Of a DNA stretch of 64,000 bases, positions 28,203 through 36,763 are shown in pieces. Both the position numbers and the translations under genes were made by a program. Position 1 is the stretch's first letter. Each line of letters starts with the position of its first letter. The notes beneath the pieces were generated by a model. That model was not told the DNA's origin. It searched no databases and saw nothing but the letters and a program-made list of their open reading frames with translations. The DNA comes from DATKAS01 sp963733765. Its GTDB lineage: Bacteria > Actinomycetota > Acidimicrobiia > Acidimicrobiales > DATKAS01. The stretch spans positions 2,542,001 through 2,606,000 of the forward strand of contig CAVTEI010000003.1 in assembly GCA_963733765.1 (NCBI GenBank), written 5' to 3'.

Positions 28203-28849
28203 AGCAGCCGCCGATGTGGTTCTACCGGCTCGCGCGAGTGGTCGTGATCACGTTCTGCAAGATCTGGTTCCGGGTGTCGTACGAGGGCACGCACCGCCTG
28301 CCCGCCGAAGGGGCCTACGTGATCGCGCCGATCCACCGATCGAACCTCGACACGTTCGTCGTCGGATGCGTGACGCACCGGCGCGTCCGGTTCATGGCGA
28401 AGGACTCGCTGTGGAAGATCAAGCCGCTCGGCAAGTTCGTCGAGACGGTGGGGGCGTTCCCCGTCAGCCGCGGGTCGGTCGACGTCGAGGCCATCAAGAC
28501 CGCCCTCGGCATGCTCGCCGCCGGCGAACCCGTTGTGCTGTTCCCCGAGGGCGCGCGCCAGACCGGTCCGCTCGTGCAACCGCTCTTCGACGGAGCCGTG
28601 TACGTCGCTGCGAAGGCCGGGGTGCCGATCGTGCCGGTCGGTGTCGGTGGCTCCGAGCGGTGCATGCCGAAAGGCAGCAAGCTGATCTACCCGTACAAGA
28701 TCCACGTCATCGTCGGCGATCCGATCCCCGCGCCGCCGGTGGTGGGTCGTCGCGTCGACCGCGACGCGCTCGCGAAGGTGACGGCTGAGCTGAAGGAGAA
28801 CCTGCAGACGCTGTTCGACGCCGCGCAGATCGCCGCCGGCGTCCGCTAG
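28199..28849 (+). CDS. 1-acyl-sn-glycerol-3-phosphate acyltransferase (PlsC-like)
   Basis: A 216-residue membrane-associated acyltransferase. Block I is a variant, APIHRSNLDTFVVG (His-x4-Asp), block III is VVLFPEGARQTGP, and AGVPIVPVGVGG follows. It transfers acyl chains to lysophosphatidate in phospholipid synthesis. GTG 28199 overlaps the cmk stop, and the cmk-plsC order is common in Actinobacteria and Firmicutes. Confidence 0.9.
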   Translation: MKQPPMWFYRLARVVVITFCKIWFRVSYEGTHRLPAEGAYVIAPIHRSNLDTFVVGCVTHRRVRFMAKDSLWKIKPLGKFVETVGAFPVSRGSVDVEAIKTALGMLAAGEPVVLFPEGARQTGPLVQPLFDGAVYVAAKAGVPIVPVGVGGSERCMPKGSKLIYPYKIHVIVGDPIPAPPVVGRRVDRDALAKVTAELKENLQTLFDAAQIAAGVR

Positions 28850-28858
28850 TCGAAGCGC

Positions 28859-29662
28859 TCAGCGGCCGGCGATCCCTGCCGTTGCGTCGGTCAGCCTCTG
28901 TGCAAGCCAGACCGGGATCACCGACAGCACGATCACGACGACGGCAACGACGTTGACGATCGGCACCTGGTTCGGCCGGACGATGTTGTTGAAGATCCAC
29001 TGCGGCAAGGTCTCGATGCCGACGCCAGCGGTGAAGGTGGTGACGACGATCTCGTCGAAGCTGAGCGCGAAGGCCAGCAGACCGCCGGCGAGCAATGCCG
29101 ACCGAATGAGTGGGAACGTCACGTACCGGTACGACTGGAACACGTCAGCACCCAGGTCGGCTGCGGCCTCCTCGAGATTGGGGGAGAGGCGCCGCAGCCG
29201 GGCGAACACGTTGTTGTAGACGACAACCACGCAGAAGGTCGCGTGCGCGACGATCAGCGTGAAGTAGCTCAGCGTGATGCCAGCTTGGTTGAACCCGCGG
29301 TTGAGTGCGATACCGCTCACGATGCCGGGGAGCGCGATCGGCAGCACGATGAGGAACGAGATGGAGTTGCGGCCGAAGAACTTGAATCGGTGCACGGCGA
29401 GGCTGGCCATCGTGCCGAGCAGGAGTGCCAGGACCGTCGCCGCGAGGCCCACCTTCACGGAGGTCCAGAGCGCGTCGCGGACGCCCGGGTTGTGACGGGC
29501 CAGGCTCCACCAGTGCAACGTGAGTCCGTCGGGAGGCCATGAGAGGTTGCCCGCCTCGTTGAAGGAGAGGATCGCGATGAGCCCGATGGGCACATAGAGG
29601 AACGCGAGGCCGAGCGCGGTGACGACTCGCAAGACGATGCGGGCGACAGGGGAGAGCACCAT
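28859..29662 (-). CDS. potC: Spermidine/putrescine-type ABC transporter permease, PotC-like
   Basis: A 267-residue inner-membrane permease with about six helices. The EAA-type loop reads EEAAADLGADVFQSYRYVTF, and the N-terminus has the PIGLIAILSFNEAG start of PotC proteins. It forms the channel with PotB. Its ATG shares one base with the potB stop (TGATG). It converges with plsC at a 9-bp gap. Confidence 0.9.
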   Translation of the reverse strand: MVLSPVARIVLRVVTALGLAFLYVPIGLIAILSFNEAGNLSWPPDGLTLHWWSLARHNPGVRDALWTSVKVGLAATVLALLLGTMASLAVHRFKFFGRNSISFLIVLPIALPGIVSGIALNRGFNQAGITLSYFTLIVAHATFCVVVVYNNVFARLRRLSPNLEEAAADLGADVFQSYRYVTFPLIRSALLAGGLLAFALSFDEIVVTTFTAGVGIETLPQWIFNNIVRPNQVPIVNVVAVVVIVLSVIPVWLAQRLTDATAGIAGR

Positions 29663-30477
29663 CAGAGGTTGTCCAGCGCGCCCGTGCGGCGGACCGCGAA
29701 GAGGTAGACGACCATGACGAAGACGGGAATCGTGCTCAACGCGGCCGCAAACGGGATGTTGTTCGCACCGAAGTTTCGGAACACCACATTCCCGATCATC
29801 TGAGTGGTTCCACCGACGATGTCGACGCTGATGTAGTCGCCGAGGCTGAGCGAGAACGTGAAGATGCTCCCGGCGATGATCGCCGGCTTCAGCAACGGCA
29901 CCACGACGCTCACGAACGTTCGGCCTGACTTCGCGCCGAGGTCACTCGCGGCTTCGAGCATCGAGTTCGGCAGTCGCTCGAGGCCGGCGTAGATCGGGAT
30001 CAGCATGTACGGGAGCCACAGGTAGCTGAGCGTGATGATGGTGGCCGTGAGCCCGTAGCCGGGTGTGTGTCCGAACACCTGGCGGACGATGCCCTCGGGG
30101 GCGAGCATCGCTCGCCATGCGTACGCCTTGACGAGATAGCTCGCCCACAACGGCATCAGAACGAGGACGATGAGGATGCGGCGGGAGCGATCGGACACGA
30201 CTTTGGCGAGGGTGAACGCCATCGGCAGCACGATCACGAAGTCGATGACCGTCACCGTCGCAGCGACCAGGACCGTGCGGATCGCCACGGTGCGGTAGGC
30301 GGGCTCGAACAGCTTGGCGAAGTTGTCGAGCGTGAACTCCTTCACGATCTGAGTCGTGAACGGGTCGGTTGTGTAGAACGCGGTGATCAGCAGCGAGACG
30401 AGAGAGCCGATATAGGCGAAGGCGAGCCATGTCAGCGGAAGCGCGAGCAGCGCGACGAGCTGGGCGCGAGGCCACAC
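29662..30477 (-). CDS. potB: Spermidine/putrescine-type ABC transporter permease, PotB-like
   Basis: A permease of at least 271 residues with the EAA loop EAASDLGAKSGRTFVSVVVP and a first helix beginning just after WPRAQ. The start is uncertain: GTG at 30477 retains all membrane helices, while an in-frame GTG at 30615 would overlap potD by about 50 bp and add a low-complexity Pro/Ser/Thr tail. The sequence at the potD stop (ATAACC) has no standard start codon, which hints at a base error there. Confidence 0.85.
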   Translation of the reverse strand: MWPRAQLVALLALPLTWLAFAYIGSLVSLLITAFYTTDPFTTQIVKEFTLDNFAKLFEPAYRTVAIRTVLVAATVTVIDFVIVLPMAFTLAKVVSDRSRRILIVLVLMPLWASYLVKAYAWRAMLAPEGIVRQVFGHTPGYGLTATIITLSYLWLPYMLIPIYAGLERLPNSMLEAASDLGAKSGRTFVSVVVPLLKPAIIAGSIFTFSLSLGDYISVDIVGGTTQMIGNVVFRNFGANNIPFAAALSTIPVFVMVVYLFAVRRTGALDNL

Positions 30478-30563
30478 GTCGAGGGCTCGCGACACCCGAC
30501 GGCTAAGGGCCGGCGATGGCGGGGTCGGTGAAGCCGATGCCTCACCGACCCCGGTCGTCGTGG

Positions 30564-31728
30564 TTATGCCTTCACCTCGTCCCAGGCCTGCGTCCAGTCC
30601 TGGTAGGTCGTGCACTCGACGTCCCGGCCGTCGAGGCACTCGGCGGTCGGCGTCGTCCAGTAGTGGATCTGGGCCGCGTACGCCTCGTCACCTGCGTGGA
30701 AGGTGTCGCAGTGGCCCTCGTCCGCCGTCAGCGCACAGGCCTCGGGGTTCGACGGTGCCTCACCGAACCACTCGGCGACCTGGGCGTTGATCTCCGGGGA
30801 GATGATCCAGTCCATCCACATGTACATGCAGTTCGGGTGGGCGGCCGACGACGAGACCATCCACGTGTCGGACCATCCCGTGGATCCTTCCTCGGGCACG
30901 ATCGCCTTGACGTTCGTGCCGTCGGCGGTGATCAGGTTCGTGATCACCTGCCAGGTGGTGCCGATGACGCTCGTGCCGTCGTTGAACGCGGCCTGCTCGT
31001 CGGTGTAGATCGACCAGTACTCCGACAGCAGGCCCTTCTGCGTCTTCAGCAGCTCGACGGCCGCCGCGAGCTGATCAGCGTCGAGGGCATAGGGGTTCGT
31101 GATGCCGAGATCGGGCTGCGTCGCCGAGAGGTACAGCGCCGCGTCGGCGATGTAGATCGGGCTGTCGTAGGCGGTGATCTTTCCGGCATGCGGGGAGTCA
31201 GGATCGAACACCGCACCCCACGAGGTGAGGTCCTCTGAAACCTCGTCGGCGTTCCACATCAGGAGGTTGGCGCCCCAACCGTGGGGGACGCCGTACATCT
31301 GGCCGTCCACCGAGTTCCACGGCTGCTCCTTGAGGAAGTCGAAGACGTCGGCATAGTTCGGGATCAGATCGGTGTTGACCGGCGACACCTGGTCGGCGGC
31401 GATGAGGCGCAGGGTCGCGTCACCCGATGCGGACACGCCGTCGTACTCGCCGGTGCTCATCAGCTGGACCATCTCGTCGCTCGTGTTTCCGACCTTGACG
31501 TTCGTCTGGCAGCCGGTCGCCTCCTCGAAGGGGGTGACCCAGTCCACGGCCGGGTCGGTCGACCCGTCTTCTGCGTAGCCCGCCCAGGCGATGATGTTCA
31601 GCTCACCTTCGCCTTCTCCGAGCTCCTCGAGCGCCTCGCCGCCACCGCCACCTCCGTCGTCGCCGCACGCTGCGAGGAGCAGTGCTGCCGCGGCCGCGAC
31701 TGCGGCCAGCTTCCTTCGTGTCGTTCAT
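30564..31728 (-). CDS. potD: Polyamine-type ABC transporter substrate-binding lipoprotein, PotD-like, frameshifted at start
   Basis: The periplasmic-type binding protein of the pot system. ATG 31728 follows the ribosome site AAGGGGG. The first codons read MNDTK; one extra base at about 31713 then puts the signal peptide KLAAVAAAAALLLAACGDDG in another frame, with the lipobox LAAC. The mature domain includes LNIIAWAGYAEDGST, GQMYGVPHGWGANLLMWN and the C-terminal TYQDWTQAWDEVKA. The span is 3n+1, consistent with one added base. Ligand (spermidine, putrescine or another amine) is by family only. Confidence 0.83.
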
Positions 31729-32830
31729 GGGGTCCCCCTTGTGAGTTGTTCTGTCGATTCGGTTGGTGTGCTGGCGTCTTCTGCTGCCGGCGCCGAAGGC
31801 AACAGCTGCTCGGCGTCGCGCTCCCAACAGAGCGTGACGGCGCGCCCGGGACAGCCCACGCTCCAGCCGAGGCGGTGTCCTGGTTCTGCTCGATGACCGT
31901 GAGCTGTCCGCCGGCGTCGAGGCCGATCGTGAATCGAGTCCGGTCGCCGAGATACAGCGAGTCGACCACGACGCCCTGCGCCTGCCGATCTCCGTCACGC
32001 GCGATCTCGTCGTCGCCGGACAGCAGGCGCACCCGCTCGGGGCGGACGGTGAATGGGTCCGGCTCGCCCCGCAGCCGTTCCGCCACGTCGCCCGACAAGA
32101 CATTCGACGTGCCGACGAACGCGGCCACGAACTCGGACCTCGGATGCTGGTAGATCTCGGCGGGGGTGCCCACCTGCGCGACGCGGCCGCCGTTGAAGAC
32201 CGCGATGCGATCGCTCATCGCCAACGCCTCGTCCTGATCGTGCGTGACGTAGATGAATGTGATGCCCACCTCGGTCTGGATCCGCTTGAGCTCGATCTGC
32301 ATCTCCTGACGGAGCTTGAGGTCGAGGGCGCCGAGGGGTTCATCGAGGAGCAGGACACGGGGCCGATTCACGAGGGCACGCGCGAGAGCAACCCGCTGGC
32401 GTTGGCCGCCCGACAGCTGCGTCACTCGGCGCGTGCCGTAGCCGGCGAGCCGGACCAGCTCGAGTGCTTCCTCGGCCCGAGGCCGGCGCTCGCCCTTCGC
32501 GACTCGGCGGACCTTCGGGCCGAACTCGACGTTCTCTCCAACCGTCATGTGCGGGAAAAGGGCGTAGTCCTGAAACACGGTGTTCACGTCGCGGTCGTAC
32601 GGGGCGACCTTGGAGACGTCCTGTCCGTGGAGCAGCACCTGACCCGAGGTCGGCTGCTCGAACCCGGCGATCATTCTCAGACACGTCGTCTTGCCGGACC
32701 CGGACGGTCCGAGGAACGTGAAGAACTCACCCGAGTCGACCACGAGCGACACGTCATCCACGGCGACGACCTCGCTGAAGCGCTTCGTGACGCCCTCCAA
32801 CGCGACGTCGTCGCGCCCCTGCCCCCTCAT
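31725..32830 (-). CDS. potA: Polyamine-type ABC transporter ATPase, PotA-like, frameshifted near C-terminus
   Basis: Walker A is GPSGSGKTT, the signature is LSGGQRQRVALARAL and Walker B is RVLLLDEPLGALD; a TOBE domain follows. After the TVIEQNQDTASAG segment, at roughly 31845-31870, one base seems missing; the next frame reads GRAVTLCWERDAEQLLPS and ends at TGA 31725-31727, which overlaps the potD ATG (ATGA). Without the correction the frame runs on into potD. potA-potD-potB-potC form one operon on this strand. Confidence 0.87.
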
Positions 32831-32914
32831 CGCGCCGAGACGCTACACGGGCGCTGATCGCCTATTCAGGATCGATTCCACGGCTCAGACGGCCCTCCGC
32901 GACGGAAAGCGCAG

Positions 32915-33949
32915 TCAGGCTCGGAGCGCCTCGAGGACGTCGCTGGCGGCAATGCCCCGATCGTCGACCGCAGGGCGCGCGGTGAGCGAACCGCCGGCAA
33001 CGACCGTCGCCGCGACCTCGATGGCCGCCTGCAGGTCGCGGATGTTGCGGGGCGGGGGGAAGTACTCGTCCTCGTCGGTGATGCGTACCTCTTCGACGCC
33101 GTCTTTGGGATCGAGCCTGCGGATCACCGCTTCGACGAGCTCCTCGGGTGCCGATGCGCCCGCAGTGACGCCAACAACGCCGTGGAGCTCACCGGGGAGC
33201 TCGTCGACCGAGTTGACGCGATACACCGCGGAACACCCAGCTTCCTGAGCGAGCTTCTCGAGGGCGCGGGTGTTCGAGGAGTTCGCGGAGCCGATCACGA
33301 CGATGGCGTCGCATCGCGGCGCCATCTCCATGAGGGCCGACTGGCGGTTCGTCGTGGCGAAGCAGAGGTCGCTGCGCCCCGGCACCCACACGTCGGGCCA
33401 CCGCTCGCGTGACGCGTCGAGCGCCCCGGCCCAGTCGCGATGGGACAGCGTGGTCTGTGCGAGCACTGCGACCGGACCGTCGATGTCGGAGAGCGCGCGC
33501 ACGTCATCAGCCGACTCGACGCGGTGCATCGCGTCGGGCGCGACGGCCATGGTGCCCACGGCCTCTTCATGACCTTGATGGCCGACGTAGACGATCTGGT
33601 AGCCCTTGCCGGCGCGCACTCGCACTTCATGGTGGACCTTGGTGACGAGCGGACACACCGAGTCGACGACGTACCCACCGGTGGCGCGCGCCGCGGCGAC
33701 GACCTCCGGAGCCGACCCGTGCGCCGAGAGCATGAGCGGCGCGCCTGCTGGCACGGATGCCACGTCGTCGACGAACCGAACCCCAAGGGCCGTGAAGCGA
33801 TCGACGACGAGCTTGTTGTGGACGATCTCGTGGTAGCAGTACACCGGCGGGTCGAACGCCCGCACCATCCACGCCAATGCCTTGATCGCCATCTCGACAC
33901 CCGCGCAGAAGCCTCGCGGCGAGGCGAGCAGCACGCGATCGACAGCCAT
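32915..33949 (-). CDS. ispH: 4-hydroxy-3-methylbut-2-enyl diphosphate reductase
   Basis: A 344-residue LytB/IspH enzyme, the last step of the MEP isoprenoid pathway. The three Fe-S cysteines are Cys15 (SPRGFCAGVEMAI), Cys99 (DSVCPLVTKVHHE) and Cys196 (SDLCFATTNRQSA). The VGHQGHEEAVGT block is diagnostic. It is divergent from the DUF512 gene with a 63-bp gap. Confidence 0.95.
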   Translation of the reverse strand: MAVDRVLLASPRGFCAGVEMAIKALAWMVRAFDPPVYCYHEIVHNKLVVDRFTALGVRFVDDVASVPAGAPLMLSAHGSAPEVVAAARATGGYVVDSVCPLVTKVHHEVRVRAGKGYQIVYVGHQGHEEAVGTMAVAPDAMHRVESADDVRALSDIDGPVAVLAQTTLSHRDWAGALDASRERWPDVWVPGRSDLCFATTNRQSALMEMAPRCDAIVVIGSANSSNTRALEKLAQEAGCSAVYRVNSVDELPGELHGVVGVTAGASAPEELVEAVIRRLDPKDGVEEVRITDEDEYFPPPRNIRDLQAAIEVAATVVAGGSLTARPAVDDRGIAASDVLEALRA

Positions 33950-34012
33950 CGGAAGTCACGGTACCGGGGGTCGCCGGGGGCTGGACCGCCGTCACCCCGT
34001 ATCCTTGGACCC

Positions 34013-35458
34013 ATGTCCTCGCCTCGAGTCGTCGCTGTCGCGCCCGGCTCGCCGGCGGAGAGCGCCGGGCTGCACGTCGGCGACCGCGTCGAGGCGATCA
34101 ATGGCCAGGCCCCGCGCGATGTCATCCAGTGGCAGCTGCTGACCGACGAGCCCGAGCTCGAGCTCGAGGTCTTGCGGGGCGGGCTCCAGCTCACGGTCGA
34201 GATCGCGAAGCGAGCGGGCCAGCCGTTGGGTGTCGAGGTGCACTCGGCCCTGTTCGACCAGCTGCGCACCTGCGACAACCACTGCGAGTTCTGCTTCATC
34301 TACCAGCTGCCGCCCGGGCTGCGCCGCAGCCTGTACGCGAAGGACGACGACTACCGGCTCTCGTTCCTGTACGGCAACTACACGACGCTCACGCGCTTCA
34401 CCGAGGCTGATCTCGAGCGCGTGATCACCGAGCGCCTCAGCCCACTCAACGTGAGCATCCACACGACCGATCCCGAGTTGCGCACTCGCATGCTGCGCAA
34501 CCGCCGTGGCGCGACCAGCTTGCGCTGGCTGCGCGCGCTGCTCGACGCCGGCATCACGATCCACGGTCAAGTCGTCGTGTGCCCGGGCGTGAACGACGGC
34601 GACGAGCTCGACCGCACGCTCGCGGGCGTCCTCGACCGGTACCCCGAGCTGGCATCGGTCTGCGTGGTTCCCCTCGGAGTGAGCCGGTGGTCTTCGGAGC
34701 CGTCGCTGCGACCCCACACCGTCGACGAGGCGAAGCGCGTCGTCGACATCGTCGAGGAGTGGCAGCACACGTTCCTGAGTGTGCTCGGCCGCCGCGTCGC
34801 GTTCCTCGCCGACGAGTACTACTTGCTCGCCGATCGTCCGTTCCCCGATGCGGAGGCCTACGAGGGGTTCCCGATGCACGAGGACGGCGTCGGGATGGCC
34901 CGCACCTTCGAGCTCGAGATGCACGGTCTCGTCGACGAACCAACCGGCATCGCCCCGGGCTTCTTCGCGTGGGTCGACGGCGCTCCGGCGGAGGGCTACC
35001 GCGCCCCCGCGCGCGTCGGCCGCCCCTTCCCCCCTCCGCAGATTGATGATTGGAGGCACGATGCGTCCGCCCAATCATCAATCCCGGTCACTGTGTTGCC
35101 GCGACGGGACGCTCCGATCGCGATCCTCACTGGTGAGTACGGCGCGCGTGTGCTCGCGCCGCTCGTCGATGAGCTCGGACGCCCCGACGTGCGGGTGTTG
35201 CCGGTGCGCAATGAGTTCTTCGGCGGCAACATCGGCGTCGCCGGGCTGCTCGTCGGTGAGGACCTCGCCCGTGTGCTCGCGGAGCAACCGCGGGGCCACC
35301 GCTACCTGCTTCCCGACGTGTGTCTCTCCGAAGGTCGCTTCCTCGACGGGCTCGCGCCCGCGGATCTTCCCCGACCGGTCGAGGTGGTGGCGACGGACGG
35401 CGTCGCGTTGCGGGCTGCACTCGGTCTCGAGGTCGCGTTGGTCGGAACGCGGTCGTGA
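34013..35458 (+). CDS. DUF512-family PDZ/radical-SAM-like Fe-S protein
   Basis: A 481-residue protein. An N-terminal PDZ-like module (VVAVAPGSPAESAGLHVGDR) precedes a radical-SAM-type cluster motif CDNHCEFC (Cys87, Cys91, Cys94) followed by FIYQLPPGLRRSLY, the signature of the DUF512 family. Segments SFLYGNYTTLTRFTE and RNEFFGGNIGVAGLL match its conserved body. Family function is unknown. A 43-bp AT-rich palindrome sits in frame at codons about 344-358. Its stop overlaps the der start by 4 bp, an association seen in other phyla as well. Confidence 0.88.
   Translation: MSSPRVVAVAPGSPAESAGLHVGDRVEAINGQAPRDVIQWQLLTDEPELELEVLRGGLQLTVEIAKRAGQPLGVEVHSALFDQLRTCDNHCEFCFIYQLPPGLRRSLYAKDDDYRLSFLYGNYTTLTRFTEADLERVITERLSPLNVSIHTTDPELRTRMLRNRRGATSLRWLRALLDAGITIHGQVVVCPGVNDGDELDRTLAGVLDRYPELASVCVVPLGVSRWSSEPSLRPHTVDEAKRVVDIVEEWQHTFLSVLGRRVAFLADEYYLLADRPFPDAEAYEGFPMHEDGVGMARTFELEMHGLVDEPTGIAPGFFAWVDGAPAEGYRAPARVGRPFPPPQIDDWRHDASAQSSIPVTVLPRRDAPIAILTGEYGARVLAPLVDELGRPDVRVLPVRNEFFGGNIGVAGLLVGEDLARVLAEQPRGHRYLLPDVCLSEGRFLDGLAPADLPRPVEVVATDGVALRAALGLEVALVGTRS
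35041..35083. repeat. Perfect 13-bp inverted repeat inside the DUF512 gene
   Basis: GATTGATGATTGG (35041-35053) and CCAATCATCAATC (35071-35083) are exact reverse complements around a 17-base loop. The arms are AT-rich in a gene that is otherwise strongly GC-rich. The element is in frame and encodes QIDDW...QSSIP between two conserved parts of the protein. Confidence 0.9.
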
Positions 35459-36750
35459 GCACGCCCGTCGTCGCTATCGTCGGCCGTCCGAACGTCGGCA
35501 AGTCGACGCTCGTGAACCGGCTCGTCGGGCGGCGCGAAGCGATCGTCGAGGAGCTGCCGGGCGTCACCCGTGACCGCAAGGCGTTCGAAGTCGATTGGCA
35601 AGGGCGCAACTTCACCGTGATCGACACGGGGGGCTGGCTGCCGGCGGGCTCGACGCTCGACTCGCAGGTGAGCGCGCAGTCCGAGCGGGCAGTGCGCGAG
35701 GCCGACGTCGTCGTCCTCGTCGTCGACACCACCGTCGGGGTGACCGAGGAGGACGCGGCGGTCGGGGAGTGGCTGCGACGGGCAGGCCGACCGGTGCTCA
35801 TCGCCGCCAACAAGGTCGACAGCGACAGCCGCCGTCACGAGGTTTGGCCATTCGTCTCGCTCGGGCTCGGGGAGCCGTTCGCTTTGACCGCGCTCCACGG
35901 CCTCGGCACCGGCGATCTCCTCGACGCGATCGTCGAGCACTTCCCGGAGGAAGAAGTCGAACCGGAGCGCACCGAGGCTCCCGACATCCCGGGCGTGGCG
36001 ATCGTTGGTCGCCCGAACGTCGGGAAGTCGACGCTGTTCAACCGGCTCATCGGCGACGAGCGTGCGGTGGTGCACGACATGCCCGGCACCACGCGTGATG
36101 CGATCGACACGGTCGTCGAGACCGACGAGGGGCCGATCCGCTTCATCGACACCGCCGGCATGCGCCGACGCTCGAAGGTCGACGACGGCACCGAGTACTA
36201 CTCGGTCGTGCGCTCGTTGCGGGCCGTCGACGACGCCGACATCGCACTCCTCGTCATCGACGCAACCGAGGGCATCACGCACCAGGATCAACGGCTGGCC
36301 GAGCGAGTCGACGCATCCGGATGTCCCATCGTCGTGCTGCTCAACAAGTACGAGCTGCTCGACACCGAGGAGCGCCTCGACATCGCCCGCCAGGTCGAAG
36401 ATCGCCTTCACTTCATCGGCAACTCGCCGGTGCTGCGCATCAGCGCCATTAGCGGGAAGGGCGTCCACAAGCTGCTGCCCGTGCTGGCGGGTGCGATCGA
36501 GGACTACCACCGGCGGGTCCCTACCCGTGAGGTGAACAAAGTGATCCAGAGCGCGCAGGCGGCCCAGCCCGCTCCCGGCGGGGCCCGTGTGCTGTACGCG
36601 ACGCAGGGCGCGGCCGATCCGCCGACGTTCACGCTGTTCGTGAACCGGGAGCTTCCTCCCACCTACCTGCGGTACCTCGAGGGGCGCCTGCGCGACGAGC
36701 TCGAGCTGGGCATGACACCGGTGAAGCTCCGGGTCCGGCGTCGGTCGTGA
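35455..36750 (+). CDS. der: Ribosome biogenesis GTPase Der (EngA)
   Basis: A 431-residue tandem-GTPase for 50S assembly. Two G domains each have GRPNVGKST (about residues 10-18 and 184-192), with DTGGW and DTAGM switch II motifs, NKVD/NKYE specificity motifs and a C-terminal KH-like domain. The GTG at 35455 overlaps the DUF512 stop. Confidence 0.95.
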   Translation: MSTPVVAIVGRPNVGKSTLVNRLVGRREAIVEELPGVTRDRKAFEVDWQGRNFTVIDTGGWLPAGSTLDSQVSAQSERAVREADVVVLVVDTTVGVTEEDAAVGEWLRRAGRPVLIAANKVDSDSRRHEVWPFVSLGLGEPFALTALHGLGTGDLLDAIVEHFPEEEVEPERTEAPDIPGVAIVGRPNVGKSTLFNRLIGDERAVVHDMPGTTRDAIDTVVETDEGPIRFIDTAGMRRRSKVDDGTEYYSVVRSLRAVDDADIALLVIDATEGITHQDQRLAERVDASGCPIVVLLNKYELLDTEERLDIARQVEDRLHFIGNSPVLRISAISGKGVHKLLPVLAGAIEDYHRRVPTREVNKVIQSAQAAQPAPGGARVLYATQGAADPPTFTLFVNRELPPTYLRYLEGRLRDELELGMTPVKLRVRRRS

Positions 36751-36763
36751 TGGACTGGCGCTG

